This document shows, in pieces, positions 37,162-46,383 of a stretch of DNA of 64,000 nucleotides. This DNA is from JBDSKH01 sp035495435 (GTDB lineage: Bacteria; Actinomycetota; Actinomycetes; Actinomycetales; Microbacteriaceae), in contig DATJFV010000068.1 in NCBI GenBank assembly GCA_035495435.1, forward strand, positions 17,431 to 81,430, read 5' to 3'. The translations under genes were made by a program, and so were the position numbers. Below the pieces are notes generated by a model. The model saw nothing but the letters and a program-made list of their open reading frames with translations, had not been told where the DNA came from and searched no databases. Position 1 is the stretch's first letter. Each line of letters opens with the position of its first letter.

Positions 37162-40059
37162 TCACGCGCCCGGCTTGCCGTAGAACTCGCGCTCGAAGAC
37201 CTGGCGCGCGAGTCGCGTGGTACGCAGGTAGTCCTGCTCGAGGTCGGAGGCTCCCCCGCGGGGGTACTCCATCAGACGTGCGACGCCCTCGAGGGCCCGC
37301 CGGTCGACGGGCAGCACATCCCCGGTCTTCGCCGTCCACAGGGTGAGGGCCGACCGCGCGCGCGACGCGATGATCCATGCGGCGCGCAGCTTGCCGGCAT
37401 CCGCTTCTGTCACCAGACCTTCCCGCTCGGCAGCGGCCAGCGCGTCGAGCGTCGAGGTCGTGCGCAGCGCGGGCGTCGAGTCGGCGTGCTGCAGTTGCAG
37501 CAACTGCACGAACCACTCCACGTCGGACAGCGACCCGCGCCCGAGCTTGAGATGGCGCGCCGGATCGGCACCCTGCGGCAAGCGCTCGGACTCGACACGT
37601 GCCTTGATCCGCTTGATCTCACGCACCTCCGCGAGCCCGATGGCCGCGGGGTAGCGGATTTCGTCGGCCAGCGACGTGAAATCCCGAAGCAGCTCCGCAT
37701 CACCGGCAACCCCGCGCGCCCGCAGCAGGGCCTGCGCCTCCCAGGTGAGCGACCACCGCTCGTAGTAGGCACGGTACGAGTCGAGGGTGCGCACGATCGC
37801 GCCGTTCTTGCCCTCGGGGCGCAGTCCGGCGTCGAGATCGAGCGGCAGACGCAGGTCTTCGGTCAAGCGCACCAGTTCATGCACGATGCGCTCGGCCGTC
37901 GTGGCCGCGACCTCGGGATCTGAGCCCGCCGCCCGGTACACGTACATGACGTCGGCGTCGCTGCCGAAGCCGAGCTCCGCTCCCCCGTAACGACCCATCG
38001 CGATGATCCCGAACTCGATGCCGTCCCCCGGCGGGTGCGCCAGCGCGAGCGTGCCGCAGAGAGCCGCGGTGGTGATCGAACCGAGCCCCTCACCCAACCG
38101 CTCCACCGTGATCAGGCCCAGGATGCCGGCCAGGGCCAGGCGCAGAACCTCGCGACGGCGGGCGGTGCGCAGCGCCTTCGCGGCAGCATCCGCATCGCCG
38201 GAATGCCGGGCGACGGTCGCCTCCGCCTCGGCCCGCAGGTCATCGAGGGAACGCGGCGTCAGTTCGGCGTCGTTCTCCAGCCACGCGGCGGCCTCCGGAA
38301 TCCGCTCGAACAGCATCGCGACGAACTTCGAACTCGACAGCACCTGCGTCAGCCGGTGCGCGGCGCCCGACGAGTCGCGCAGCATCCGCAGGAACCAGTA
38401 CTCCTCGCCCAGGTCGTCGCTCATCCGGCGGAAAGCGAGCAGCCCGGCATCCGGGTCGGCACCCTCGGCGAACCACTGCAGAAGAACCGGGAGGAGCGTG
38501 CGCTGAATCTGTGCGCGTCGCGAGACGCCGCCGGTCAGCGCGGCGATGTGATGCAGCGCCCCACGGGGGTCGGCGAAGCCGATGGCGGCCAGCCGGGCCT
38601 CCGCTTGCTCGCTGGTGAGGGCGTAGCCGTCCTCGGGCAGCGCGGCCACGGCCGAGAGCAGCGGGCGGTAGAACAGCCGCTCGTGCAGGGTGCGCACCTC
38701 GAGCTTGGTGCGCTGCCAGCTCTCGAGCAGGGCCTCGGCGGTGGTGGCCAGCCCAGTCGCCCGCGCGAGGACGCGCAGCGCCTCCACGTCCCGCGGCATC
38801 AGATGAGTGCGCCGCAGCCGCGAGAGCTGCAGCCGATGCTCGAGCAGGCGCAGGAACCGGTAGTCGTGAGCGAACTCGGCAGCCTCGGCACGGCCGATGT
38901 AGCCGTGCTCGGCCAGCGCGGCGAGCCCGTCCAGCGTGGAGCGCCGCCGCACATCGGGGTCGGTAGCCCCGTGCACGAGCTGCAGCAGCTGGATCGTGAA
39001 CTCCACGTCGCGCAGGCCGCCCGGCCCGAGCTTCAACTGGATGTCGACCTCGCCGGCGGGGATGTGCGCCGTCACCCGCTCCCGCATCCGCTGCACCGAG
39101 TCGACGAACCCCTCGCGCGCGGCGCTCGACCACACCATCGGCGCGATCGCCGCGACATAGGCCTCACCGAGCGCCAGGTCGCCCGCGAGCGGACGGGCCT
39201 TCAGCAGCGCCTGGAACTCCCAGTTCTTCGCCCAGCGCTCGTAGTAGGCCACATGCGACTCGAGGGTGCGCACCAGCGCGCCGTCCTTGCCCTCGGGGCG
39301 GAGGTTCGGATCCACCTCCCACAGCGGCGGTTCGAGTGCGAGCTCGCCAATGCCCTTCATGGTGTCCATCGCCAGCCGCGTGGCGATGTCGAGGTCGCCG
39401 TCGGCGACGAAGATCACGTCGACATCGCTCAGATAGTTGAGCTCGCGTGCGCCCGACTTACCCATGCCGATGATCGCCAGGCGCGTAGCGGCGACCCGGT
39501 CTGCCGGGGCTCGGCTGGCCGTGCGGGCCAGAAGCAGGGATGCGTCCAGGGCCGCCCCGGCGAGGTCGGCGAGGGCGGCGCCCACCCGGTCGACCACGGC
39601 CAGTCCGTCGGGCTGCTCCAGATCCCAGGCGGCAAGACGCAGCAGCTCGCGGCGGTAGGCAACACGCAGCGCGTTCCAGCCCACCTCGCCATCGAGACCG
39701 GAAACCGCCGCAGCGATCCGGTCGCCGTAACTCTCGCGCGGCAGGGGTTCGGCGAGCGGCTCGAGCAGCGCTCCGAGTTCAGCGGGGTGACGGCTGAGGA
39801 ACATCGCCATGCCCTCGCTGGCCCCGAGCACGCGGACCAGCCGCCCGGTCGCCGCATGGTCACCCAGGACGGCGGCCACCGCATCCGGGGCGCTCTCGCG
39901 CAGCGACACGACGAAGCGGAGCGCCTGATCCGGGTCGGCGGCGATGGCGAACATCGGAGCAATGCCCTCGGGCAGAGTCGCGAGCGCCGCAGCCGCACCG
40001 CTGAGATCACCGAACCCGGAGCGGGCGAGTTCGGTGAGCGTGGTGGTGGCGCGCGTCAT
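37162..40059 (-). CDS. glnE: Bifunctional glutamine synthetase adenylyltransferase/deadenylase
   Basis: 965 residues controlling GlnA by adding or removing AMP on its Tyr. Two nucleotidyltransferase domains are each followed by a helical regulatory domain: N-terminal (deadenylase) with GMGKSGARELNYLSDVDVIFV-type DxD, C-terminal (adenylylase) with YGGAELGFGSDADVMYVY. ATG 40059, 12 nt after glnA2, so glnA2-glnE form an operon; its target glnA is convergent next door. Confidence 0.95.
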   Translation of the reverse strand: MTRATTTLTELARSGFGDLSGAAAALATLPEGIAPMFAIAADPDQALRFVVSLRESAPDAVAAVLGDHAATGRLVRVLGASEGMAMFLSRHPAELGALLEPLAEPLPRESYGDRIAAAVSGLDGEVGWNALRVAYRRELLRLAAWDLEQPDGLAVVDRVGAALADLAGAALDASLLLARTASRAPADRVAATRLAIIGMGKSGARELNYLSDVDVIFVADGDLDIATRLAMDTMKGIGELALEPPLWEVDPNLRPEGKDGALVRTLESHVAYYERWAKNWEFQALLKARPLAGDLALGEAYVAAIAPMVWSSAAREGFVDSVQRMRERVTAHIPAGEVDIQLKLGPGGLRDVEFTIQLLQLVHGATDPDVRRRSTLDGLAALAEHGYIGRAEAAEFAHDYRFLRLLEHRLQLSRLRRTHLMPRDVEALRVLARATGLATTAEALLESWQRTKLEVRTLHERLFYRPLLSAVAALPEDGYALTSEQAEARLAAIGFADPRGALHHIAALTGGVSRRAQIQRTLLPVLLQWFAEGADPDAGLLAFRRMSDDLGEEYWFLRMLRDSSGAAHRLTQVLSSSKFVAMLFERIPEAAAWLENDAELTPRSLDDLRAEAEATVARHSGDADAAAKALRTARRREVLRLALAGILGLITVERLGEGLGSITTAALCGTLALAHPPGDGIEFGIIAMGRYGGAELGFGSDADVMYVYRAAGSDPEVAATTAERIVHELVRLTEDLRLPLDLDAGLRPEGKNGAIVRTLDSYRAYYERWSLTWEAQALLRARGVAGDAELLRDFTSLADEIRYPAAIGLAEVREIKRIKARVESERLPQGADPARHLKLGRGSLSDVEWFVQLLQLQHADSTPALRTTSTLDALAAAEREGLVTEADAGKLRAAWIIASRARSALTLWTAKTGDVLPVDRRALEGVARLMEYPRGGASDLEQDYLRTTRLARQVFEREFYGKPGA

Positions 40060-40071
40060 CGCGGCGGTCGC

Positions 40072-41418
40072 TTAGAGGATCTCCAGGTTGCTGGACAGCT
40101 CGAACGGGGTGACCTGCGCGCGATATCCGGCCCATTCCCGGCGCTTGTTGGCCAGGACGTATTCGAACACCTGCTCGCCGAGCGTCTCGGCGACCAGCTC
40201 GCTGTCCTCCATGAGGCCCAGGGCGCGATCGAGGGATGCGGGCAGGCTCTCGTAGCCGAGGGCCCGGCGCTCGGAGTCGGTGAGGCTCCAGACGTCGCCA
40301 TCGGCCTCGGGCGGAAGTTCGTACCCGCCCTCGATGCCCTTCAGCCCGGCTGCCAGGATGACGGCGAAGGCCAGGTAGGGGTTCGCGGCGGAGTCCATGG
40401 CGCGGTACTCGATGCGCGCGCTCTGGCCCTTGCCCAGCTTGTAGAGCGGAACGCGCACCAGGGCCGAGCGGTTGTTGTGCCCCCATGTCAGGTAGCTGGG
40501 CGCCTCACGCGCCTCATCGCCGCCCCAGAGGCGCTTGTAGGAGTTCACGAACTGGTTCGTGATCGCCGTGATCTCAGGAGCGTGCTTAAGCAGTCCGGCG
40601 ACGAACTGACGCCCGATCGTGGACAACTGGTACTGGCCGCTGGGGTCGAAGAACGCGTTGGTGTCGCCCTCGAACAGAGACATGTGGGTGTGCATGCCCG
40701 ACCCCGGCCGCCCGGCGAGCGGCTTGGGCATGAAGGTGGCGTACACGCCCTGCTCGATCGCGACCTCTTTGACGACGGTGCGGAAGGTCATGATGTTGTC
40801 GGCCGTCGTCAGTGCGTCGGCGTAGCGCAGGTCGATCTCGTTCTGACCCGGCCCCGCCTCGTGATGGCTGAACTCCACCGAGATGCCGAGGTCTTCGAGC
40901 ATGCGCACGCTACGGCGGCGGAAGTCGTTCGCCGTCCCTCCGGGGACGTTGTCGAAGTAGCCGGCGCCGTCGACCGGCTCAGGCACGCCGTCGACGAGCT
41001 TGGACGACTTCAGCAGATAGAACTCGATCTCGGGGTGCGTGTAGAACGTGAAGCCGCGGTCGGCGGCCTTCGCCAGCGCGCGCTTCAGCACGTTCCGCGG
41101 GTCGGCGGCGGCGGGCTGACCGTCGGGCGTGGTGATGTCGCAGAACATGCGCGCGGTGGGGTCGACCTCGCCGCGCCAGGGAAGGATCTGGAAGGTGGAC
41201 GGGTCGGGGTGCGCCAGCACATCGGCCTCGTAGGTGCGTGACAGGCCCTCGATCGCCGAGCCGTCGAACCCGACGCCCTCGTTGAAGGCGCCCTCGACCT
41301 CGGCCGGGGCGAGTGCCACCGATTTCAGTGTGCCGACCACGTCGGTGAACCACAGGCGCACGAACTTCACGCCGCGTTCCTCGATGGTGCGCAGAACGAA
41401 GTCACGCTGCTTGTCCAT
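40072..41418 (-). CDS. glnA2: Glutamine synthetase-like GlnA2 (type I-alpha)
   Basis: 448-residue GSI homologue with GVGFDGSAIEG, GSGMHTHMSLF and EYRAMDSAANPYLAF active-site segments but no Tyr adenylylation loop: the position corresponding to NLYELPPE reads GYELPPEAD with no following Lys/Glu pattern. Actinobacterial GlnA2 enzymes are low-activity glutamine synthetases or gamma-glutamylpolyamine synthetases, so the substrate is uncertain. Leaderless start predicted. First gene of the glnA2-glnE operon. Confidence 0.9.
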   Translation of the reverse strand: MDKQRDFVLRTIEERGVKFVRLWFTDVVGTLKSVALAPAEVEGAFNEGVGFDGSAIEGLSRTYEADVLAHPDPSTFQILPWRGEVDPTARMFCDITTPDGQPAAADPRNVLKRALAKAADRGFTFYTHPEIEFYLLKSSKLVDGVPEPVDGAGYFDNVPGGTANDFRRRSVRMLEDLGISVEFSHHEAGPGQNEIDLRYADALTTADNIMTFRTVVKEVAIEQGVYATFMPKPLAGRPGSGMHTHMSLFEGDTNAFFDPSGQYQLSTIGRQFVAGLLKHAPEITAITNQFVNSYKRLWGGDEAREAPSYLTWGHNNRSALVRVPLYKLGKGQSARIEYRAMDSAANPYLAFAVILAAGLKGIEGGYELPPEADGDVWSLTDSERRALGYESLPASLDRALGLMEDSELVAETLGEQVFEYVLANKRREWAGYRAQVTPFELSSNLEIL

Positions 41419-41452
41419 GGCGTAAGGCTACCGGTCGGTCAAGATCAGTTAA
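41419..41452 (-). promoter_or_regulatory. glnA2 promoter, leaderless
   Basis: -35 TTAACT (41452-41447), 16-nt spacer, -10 TAGCCT (41430-41425), 6 nt, ATG at 41418. Confidence 0.6.
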
Positions 41453-41456
41453 GCGT

Positions 41457-41492
41457 TTGACCGGATGCCGGCCGCGTCCCTAGCGTCGAGCC
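41457..41492 (+). promoter_or_regulatory. Promoter of the adenosylhomocysteinase-like gene, leaderless
   Basis: -35 TTGACC (41457-41462), 18-nt spacer, -10 TAGCGT (41481-41486), 6 nt, ATG at 41493. One of the best promoters in the window, back to back with the glnA2 promoter. Confidence 0.7.
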
Positions 41493-42644
41493 ATGAGCAC
41501 CGAACGCATCGACTGGGTCATCTCGAGCTGCCGCCTCCTGGCAGCGATCGGCGAGGAGTTCGATCGCACGCGGCCGTTCGCCGGCATGACCATCGGCACT
41601 GGCATCCACCTCGAGCCCAAGACGGCCGCCCTTCTGCTCACCCTGCAGCGCGGCGGAGCGCGCATGGTGTCGACCGGAAACCTCAACAGCACCCAGCCGG
41701 CCACCGTCGAGTACCTGAGGGCGCGCGGCGTGGAAGTGATCGGCGAACCCACCTCCGATCCGGTTGTGCACGCCGACGACCTGCGCGGCGTGCTCGCCGA
41801 GAAGCCGCACCTCATCCTCGACAACGGCGGCGACCTCTTCGCGCAGTACCTCGCTGACCCGTACCCCGGCCTGACCGGCGGCACCGAGGAGACGACCTCC
41901 GGCCGCGACCGCCTCCTGCCGCTGCGCGACCGGCTGGGCGTGCCGGTGCTCGTCATCAACGACAGCCCGATCAAGCAGTTCGCCGAGAACACGCACGCCG
42001 TCGGCCAGAGCGTGTTCGAGACCTACATGCGGCTGACCAATCGCTCGACGCAGGGCAAACGGGTGGCGGTCTTCGGATACGGATCGGTCGGACGTGGCGT
42101 CGCGGCCAGCTTCCGGAACGCGTTCGCACTCGTCACCGTGCTCGAACGCGACCCGGTGCTGCGGCTGGAGGCGTGTCTCGACGGTTTCGACGTCAGCGAT
42201 GCCGACGTCGCTCTGCCCGAAGCGGATGTCGTGATCACGGTGACCGGCGCGCCGGGGGTGCTCACCCTCGAGCACCTGCCCCTGCTTCGCAGCGGGGTGA
42301 TCCTGATGAACGCCGGGCACTTCCCGCACGAGATCGATGTCGATGCATTCCTCGCCGCCGGGGAGGTCGCGCCCTCCACCGCCGGGATCGACACGATCAC
42401 CTTGCCGGATGGCCGCCGCATCCACCTCGCCGGGCGCGGCCACATGGTCAACCTGTCGGGCCCGGCGCCGCTGGGCAACTCGATCGAATCGATGGACCTC
42501 GGCTTCGCGCTGCAGAGCCGCTGCCTGGAAGCCGTCGCGCGCGGGGACGTCGGCACCGAGAGCGTCGTCGTTCCCGTGCCCCGACGCATCAACGACGTCG
42601 TCGCCTCGGCCTATCTGCGGGACGTCGTGCGCGTTACCGCGTAG
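41493..42644 (+). CDS. S-adenosylhomocysteine hydrolase-like NAD-dependent protein
   Basis: 383 residues against about 470-490 for typical bacterial AHCY. Family marks: DNGGDLF, GGTEETTSG, NDSPIKQFAEN (substrate Lys kept, the following Asp replaced by Glu), and the Rossmann FGYGSVGRG. The C-terminal Lys/Tyr arm that closes the neighbour's NAD site is not visible. It is therefore a divergent, short AHCY paralogue and may act on a different nucleoside thioether. The 3' end overlaps the convergent lacI-type gene by 11 nt. Confidence 0.75.
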   Translation: MSTERIDWVISSCRLLAAIGEEFDRTRPFAGMTIGTGIHLEPKTAALLLTLQRGGARMVSTGNLNSTQPATVEYLRARGVEVIGEPTSDPVVHADDLRGVLAEKPHLILDNGGDLFAQYLADPYPGLTGGTEETTSGRDRLLPLRDRLGVPVLVINDSPIKQFAENTHAVGQSVFETYMRLTNRSTQGKRVAVFGYGSVGRGVAASFRNAFALVTVLERDPVLRLEACLDGFDVSDADVALPEADVVITVTGAPGVLTLEHLPLLRSGVILMNAGHFPHEIDVDAFLAAGEVAPSTAGIDTITLPDGRRIHLAGRGHMVNLSGPAPLGNSIESMDLGFALQSRCLEAVARGDVGTESVVVPVPRRINDVVASAYLRDVVRVTA

Positions 42645-43614
42645 GACCCGTCGACGCGCGTACGACCAGCCGCGGCGTGACCTGCGCCCAGCTGGGCGCG
42701 GCTCCGGAGAGCAGCTCGATCAGCAGTGCCGCCGTGCCCCGGCCGAGGTCGCGCGCACGAAGGTCGACGCTGGTCAGCGGGGGCGTGACCATTGCCGCGT
42801 AGGCGGTGTCATTGAACCCTGCCACCGAGAGTTGCGCAGGCACCGCCACTCCGGCATCCGCTGCGGCCCGCAACACGCCGAAGGCGAGCAGATCGTCGGC
42901 GCAGACCACCGCGGTGACGCCCGCCGCGATCCACGCGGGGAGCGCCTGCGCGGCGGCGGCCCGGGCGGCGTCCATCGACATCCGCGACACCACGGCGTCG
43001 GGCACGACGAACGCGAGCTTCGCGCCGAGCGCCGCGCGCCGCCGCCGGAATGTCTGCCGCTCGCGGTCGAGACCCAGATACGCCGCCCGGCGATGCCCGA
43101 GCCCCTCCAGGTGGTCGCCCAGGAGCCGCCCCGCCTCCCGGACGTCGACGTTCATGCCCGACACGCCGCGCACGCGCGCGCCCGCGTCGATCAGCACCGT
43201 CGGACGCGTGGTGCTCAAGTCGCGGATGATCTCATCGCCCGGAGCCACCAGCACCAGGGCCGCCACGTCGCCGGCCTGGGCACGGCGCACCGTGAGCGTC
43301 GAGTAGTCATCGCCCCGCGGTGCCATGACACTCAGGGCGAAGCGATCGTCGAGGCCCTCGAGCAGCCCGTCGAGCAGGAGAGAGAAGAACGGGTTCGTCG
43401 GGTCGGGTGAGACGAACACCACGTTGCCCGGGCGGCCACTGGCCAGGCGGCTCGCACCCGAATGCACGCGGTAGTCGAGTTCGCGCACCGCGGCCCACAC
43501 GCGCTCCTCGGTCTCGCGCGTCACGCGGCCGGCAGCCTTGCCGTTCACCACCAGCGAGACCGTGGCCGGCGAGACCCCCACGAGCTCCGCCACATCGCGA
43601 CCGGTCACCGCCAT
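42634..43614 (-). CDS. LacI-family transcriptional regulator
   Basis: 326 residues: N-terminal LacI HTH (GRDVAELVGVSPATVSLVVNG) with the hinge helix, then a periplasmic-binding-protein-like sensor domain with NPFFSLLLDGL and GFNDTAYAAMVTPPLTSV. The ligand is presumably a sugar or nucleoside. Start at ATG 43614, where the HTH begins normally; a longer opening to 43686 runs into panB. No transporter or sugar catabolic genes are adjacent, so it may act elsewhere or on the adenosylhomocysteinase-like gene. Confidence 0.9.
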   Translation of the reverse strand: MAVTGRDVAELVGVSPATVSLVVNGKAAGRVTRETEERVWAAVRELDYRVHSGASRLASGRPGNVVFVSPDPTNPFFSLLLDGLLEGLDDRFALSVMAPRGDDYSTLTVRRAQAGDVAALVLVAPGDEIIRDLSTTRPTVLIDAGARVRGVSGMNVDVREAGRLLGDHLEGLGHRRAAYLGLDRERQTFRRRRAALGAKLAFVVPDAVVSRMSMDAARAAAAQALPAWIAAGVTAVVCADDLLAFGVLRAAADAGVAVPAQLSVAGFNDTAYAAMVTPPLTSVDLRARDLGRGTAALLIELLSGAAPSWAQVTPRLVVRASTGPTR

Positions 43615-43638
43615 CCGGCCATGGTCCCACGCGCGGCG

Positions 43639-43650
43639 TAGGCTGACGAC
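43639..43650 (+). promoter_or_regulatory. -10 element and leaderless start of panB
   Basis: TAGGCT (43639-43644), 6 nt, ATG at 43651; divergent from the LacI-type gene 37 nt away. Confidence 0.5.
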
Positions 43651-44463
43651 ATGGCCGAACCGGTGAAGAAGGTCCGTACCCGTCACTTTCAGAACGCGAA
43701 AGAGCAGGGAATCAAGATCACCGGGCTCACGAGTTACGACATGCTCACCGCCGGGATCTTCGACCGCGCCGGCATCGACTTCCTGCTCGTCGGCGACTCG
43801 GCCGGCAACAACGTCTTCGGGTACGACACGACGCTTCCCGTCTCAATCGACGACCTGATCCCCCTCACCCGCGCGGTCGCCGGCGCAGTGCAGCGCGCCT
43901 TCGTCGTCGCCGACATGCCGTTCGGCTCGTATGAGACCGGCCCGGATGAGGCGCTGCATACCGCGTTCCGGTTCATGAAGGAGACGGGCGCGCACGCGGT
44001 GAAACTCGAAGGCGGAGTGCGCAGCGCGGAACAGATCCGGCGCATCGTGTCGGCGGGCATCCCGGTGATGGGACACATCGGTTTCACGCCGCAGAGTGAA
44101 CACCAGCTCGGCGGGCACGTCATCCAGGGCCGCGGCGACCGCGCCGAGCAGCTGCTCGCCGACGCCCACGCCGTCGAAGACGCCGGCGCATTCGCCGTCG
44201 TCATGGAGATGGTGCCGGCCGAGGTCGCCCAGCGCGTCACCGCCGAACTGCGCATCCCCACCATCAGCGTCGGCGCCGGACCGCACACCGACGGGCAGCT
44301 GCTGGTGTGGACCGACTGGGCCGGCCTGACCACCGGGCGCATCCCGAGCTTCGTGCAGAAGTACGCCGACCTGGCCGGGGTGCTGACCGACGCCGCGCAG
44401 ACCTGGATCCGGGACGTCAGCTCCGGGGCCTACCCCGACGAGGCGCACAGCTTCCACGAGTGA
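43651..44463 (+). CDS. panB: 3-methyl-2-oxobutanoate hydroxymethyltransferase
   Basis: Ketopantoate synthesis from 2-ketoisovalerate and methylene-tetrahydrofolate, first step of pantothenate/CoA biosynthesis. 270 residues, TIM-barrel. Metal and substrate motifs are LTSYDMLTA, LVGDSAGNNVFGYDTT, KLEGG, GHIGFTPQS and the C-terminal EMVPAEVA. It overlaps the DUF72 gene by GTGA. Confidence 0.96.
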   Translation: MAEPVKKVRTRHFQNAKEQGIKITGLTSYDMLTAGIFDRAGIDFLLVGDSAGNNVFGYDTTLPVSIDDLIPLTRAVAGAVQRAFVVADMPFGSYETGPDEALHTAFRFMKETGAHAVKLEGGVRSAEQIRRIVSAGIPVMGHIGFTPQSEHQLGGHVIQGRGDRAEQLLADAHAVEDAGAFAVVMEMVPAEVAQRVTAELRIPTISVGAGPHTDGQLLVWTDWAGLTTGRIPSFVQKYADLAGVLTDAAQTWIRDVSSGAYPDEAHSFHE

Positions 44464-45287
44464 CCGTGGCGCAAGCGCAGGCGAGGGTCGGGGTCTCCGG
44501 CTGGGTGTACCCGCCCTGGCGCGGCGTGTTCTACCCGACGGGCCTGCGCCAGGCCGACGAACTGGCCTACGCGTCCAGCCACCTCACCTCCATCGAGGTC
44601 AACGGCTCGTTCTACTCTCTGCAACGACCGGCGAGCTGGATGCGCTGGCGCGACGCCACCCCGCCCGACTTCGTGTTCGCGGTGAAAGGACCGCGCTACA
44701 TCACGCACCTGAAACGCCTGGCCGACATCGACCTGGCGCTCGCGAACTTCCTGGCTTCCGGAGTGCTGGCGCTCGGGCCCAAGCTCGGACCGCTGCTCTG
44801 GCAGCTTCCGCCCAACCTCCGGTACGACCACGATCTGCTCGAAGGGTTCCTCGGGCGGCTTCCGCGCACCACCGGCCAGGCGCGTGAACTGGCGCGAGGG
44901 CGCGAGGCCCGGATGGACGGAAAGGAGTGGCTCCAGATCGATGAGGACCGGCCGCTGCGGCACGCGCTCGAGCCGCGTTCGCCGAGCTTCGACGATGAGG
45001 CGGTGGCGCAGCAACTGACCCGCCACGGGGTCGCCACGGTGCTCGGCGACAACGAGGGCCGCTGGCCGCGCCTCGACTGGACCACCGCCGACTTCGCTTA
45101 CGCCCGCCTGCACGGGGACGAGGTGCTGTACACCAGCGGGTACGACGACGACGCGCTCGACCGGTGGAACCGCTGGGCGCGGGCCCACCTCTCTGCCGGG
45201 CGCGACGTCTACATCTACTTCGACAACGACGCGAAGGTGCGCGCTCCGATCGACGCGATGGGCCTCATCCGCAGGTTGCGCAGCTGA
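44460..45287 (+). CDS. DUF72 protein
   Basis: 275 residues of the widespread DUF72 (YecE) family, a TIM-barrel-like protein of unknown activity. Family segments present are the GxSGWVYPPWRG start, EVNGSFYSL, FAVKGPRYITH, and YARLHG near the C-terminus. It starts with GTG at 44460 overlapping the panB stop; a second GTG two codons on is an alternative. Confidence 0.88.
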   Translation: MTVAQAQARVGVSGWVYPPWRGVFYPTGLRQADELAYASSHLTSIEVNGSFYSLQRPASWMRWRDATPPDFVFAVKGPRYITHLKRLADIDLALANFLASGVLALGPKLGPLLWQLPPNLRYDHDLLEGFLGRLPRTTGQARELARGREARMDGKEWLQIDEDRPLRHALEPRSPSFDDEAVAQQLTRHGVATVLGDNEGRWPRLDWTTADFAYARLHGDEVLYTSGYDDDALDRWNRWARAHLSAGRDVYIYFDNDAKVRAPIDAMGLIRRLRS

Positions 45288-45305
45288 CACCGATCACGGC
45301 GGGTG

Positions 45306-45467
45306 TCAGTCGTCCTCGGCGTTCCAATCCGCGGCGCGCTCCCGTGCGATCTCGGGCGCGCGCTCAGCCTCCTCGCGCGAGGCGTAGGGGCCGTCGCGGT
45401 CCGATCCGAGGGACTGCGGCCCCTCCTCCACCTGCCCGGTCTTGTGGTTGTACCACCATTCGGTCAT
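45306..45467 (-). CDS. Small conserved actinobacterial protein
   Basis: 53-residue acidic protein beginning MTEWWYNHKTGQVEEG and ending in a Glu/Arg/Ala-rich helix. Such proteins are widespread in Actinobacteria (often beside map) and resemble a short SPOR-like or WW-type module, but no function is known. Start at ATG 45467. Divergent from map, with 35 nt between start codons. Confidence 0.75.
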   Translation of the reverse strand: MTEWWYNHKTGQVEEGPQSLGSDRDGPYASREEAERAPEIARERAADWNAEDD

Positions 45468-45490
45468 GCCTCCAGCGTAGGCGCGCAACG

Positions 45491-45502
45491 TAGGCTTCGA
45501 CC
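45491..45502 (+). promoter_or_regulatory. -10 element and leaderless start of map
   Basis: TAGGCT (45491-45496), 6 nt, ATG at 45503. Confidence 0.5.
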
Positions 45503-46369
45503 ATGCCTCGCGATGCGTCCGGACATCTCACAGCCGGCGTCGTGTCTCCCGAGCGCGGGGTGCCGCGCAGCATCGCGCGCCCCGAGTACGTCGGTCGCCG
45601 CGAGCCGCGCGATCCCGGCCACGGCGACATCTACACCGCCGAGGAGATCGCCCGGATCCGAGAGAGCGGCAGGATCGCCGCCGGCGCCGTCGAGGCCGCC
45701 GGCGCCGCCATCCGGCCCGGCATCACCACCGACGAGCTCGATGCGATCGCGCACCGGTACCTCATCGACAACGGCGCCTATCCGTCGAGCCTCGGCTATC
45801 GCGGCTATCCGAAGTCGTCCTGCACCTCGGTCAACGAGGTGATCTGCCACGGCATCCCCGATGACACCCGCCTCGTCGACGGAGACATCATCAACATCGA
45901 CGTCACCGCCTACAAAGACGGCATGCACGGCGATCTCGACAAGACGTTCGCCGTCGGCACGGTCTCACCCGACGCGGCCGCACTCATCGAACGCACCCAG
46001 GAGGCGCTGCAGCGCGGCATCCGTGCGGTCGCGCCCGGTCGTCCGGTCAACGTGATCGGCCGCGCCATCGAAAGCTACGCCAAGCGCTTCGGGTACGGCG
46101 TGGTCCGCGACTACACCGGCCACGGCGTGGGGGCGATGTTCCACTCCGACCTCGTGATTCCGCATTACGACGCCGCCCCCGCATACGACCGCCCCCTCGA
46201 GGTCGGCATGGTGTTCACCATCGAGCCGATGCTCACCCTCGGGGGCACCGACTGGGAGATCTGGAACGACGACTGGACCGTCGTCACCCGAGACCGCAGC
46301 CTCACCGCCCAGTTCGAGCACACCATCGTCGTGACCGAGCGCGGCGCAGAAGTACTCACGCTGCCGTGA
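45503..46369 (+). CDS. map: Methionine aminopeptidase, type I
   Basis: Removes initiator Met from nascent proteins. 288 residues: a 40-residue N-terminal extension typical of actinobacterial MAP type Ic, then the pita-bread fold with metal ligands in NIDVTAYKDGMHGDLD, GHGVGAMFHSD, FTIEPML and the terminal QFEHTIVV. The ppgK gene follows within 14 nt. Confidence 0.95.
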   Translation: MPRDASGHLTAGVVSPERGVPRSIARPEYVGRREPRDPGHGDIYTAEEIARIRESGRIAAGAVEAAGAAIRPGITTDELDAIAHRYLIDNGAYPSSLGYRGYPKSSCTSVNEVICHGIPDDTRLVDGDIINIDVTAYKDGMHGDLDKTFAVGTVSPDAAALIERTQEALQRGIRAVAPGRPVNVIGRAIESYAKRFGYGVVRDYTGHGVGAMFHSDLVIPHYDAAPAYDRPLEVGMVFTIEPMLTLGGTDWEIWNDDWTVVTRDRSLTAQFEHTIVVTERGAEVLTLP

Positions 46370-46383
46370 GCCAGGATGGAGAC

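Noticed and set aside
38035..41241. 1068-codon open frame on the plus strand
   Set aside because: Antisense to glnE and glnA2; no family features and mirror-like composition.
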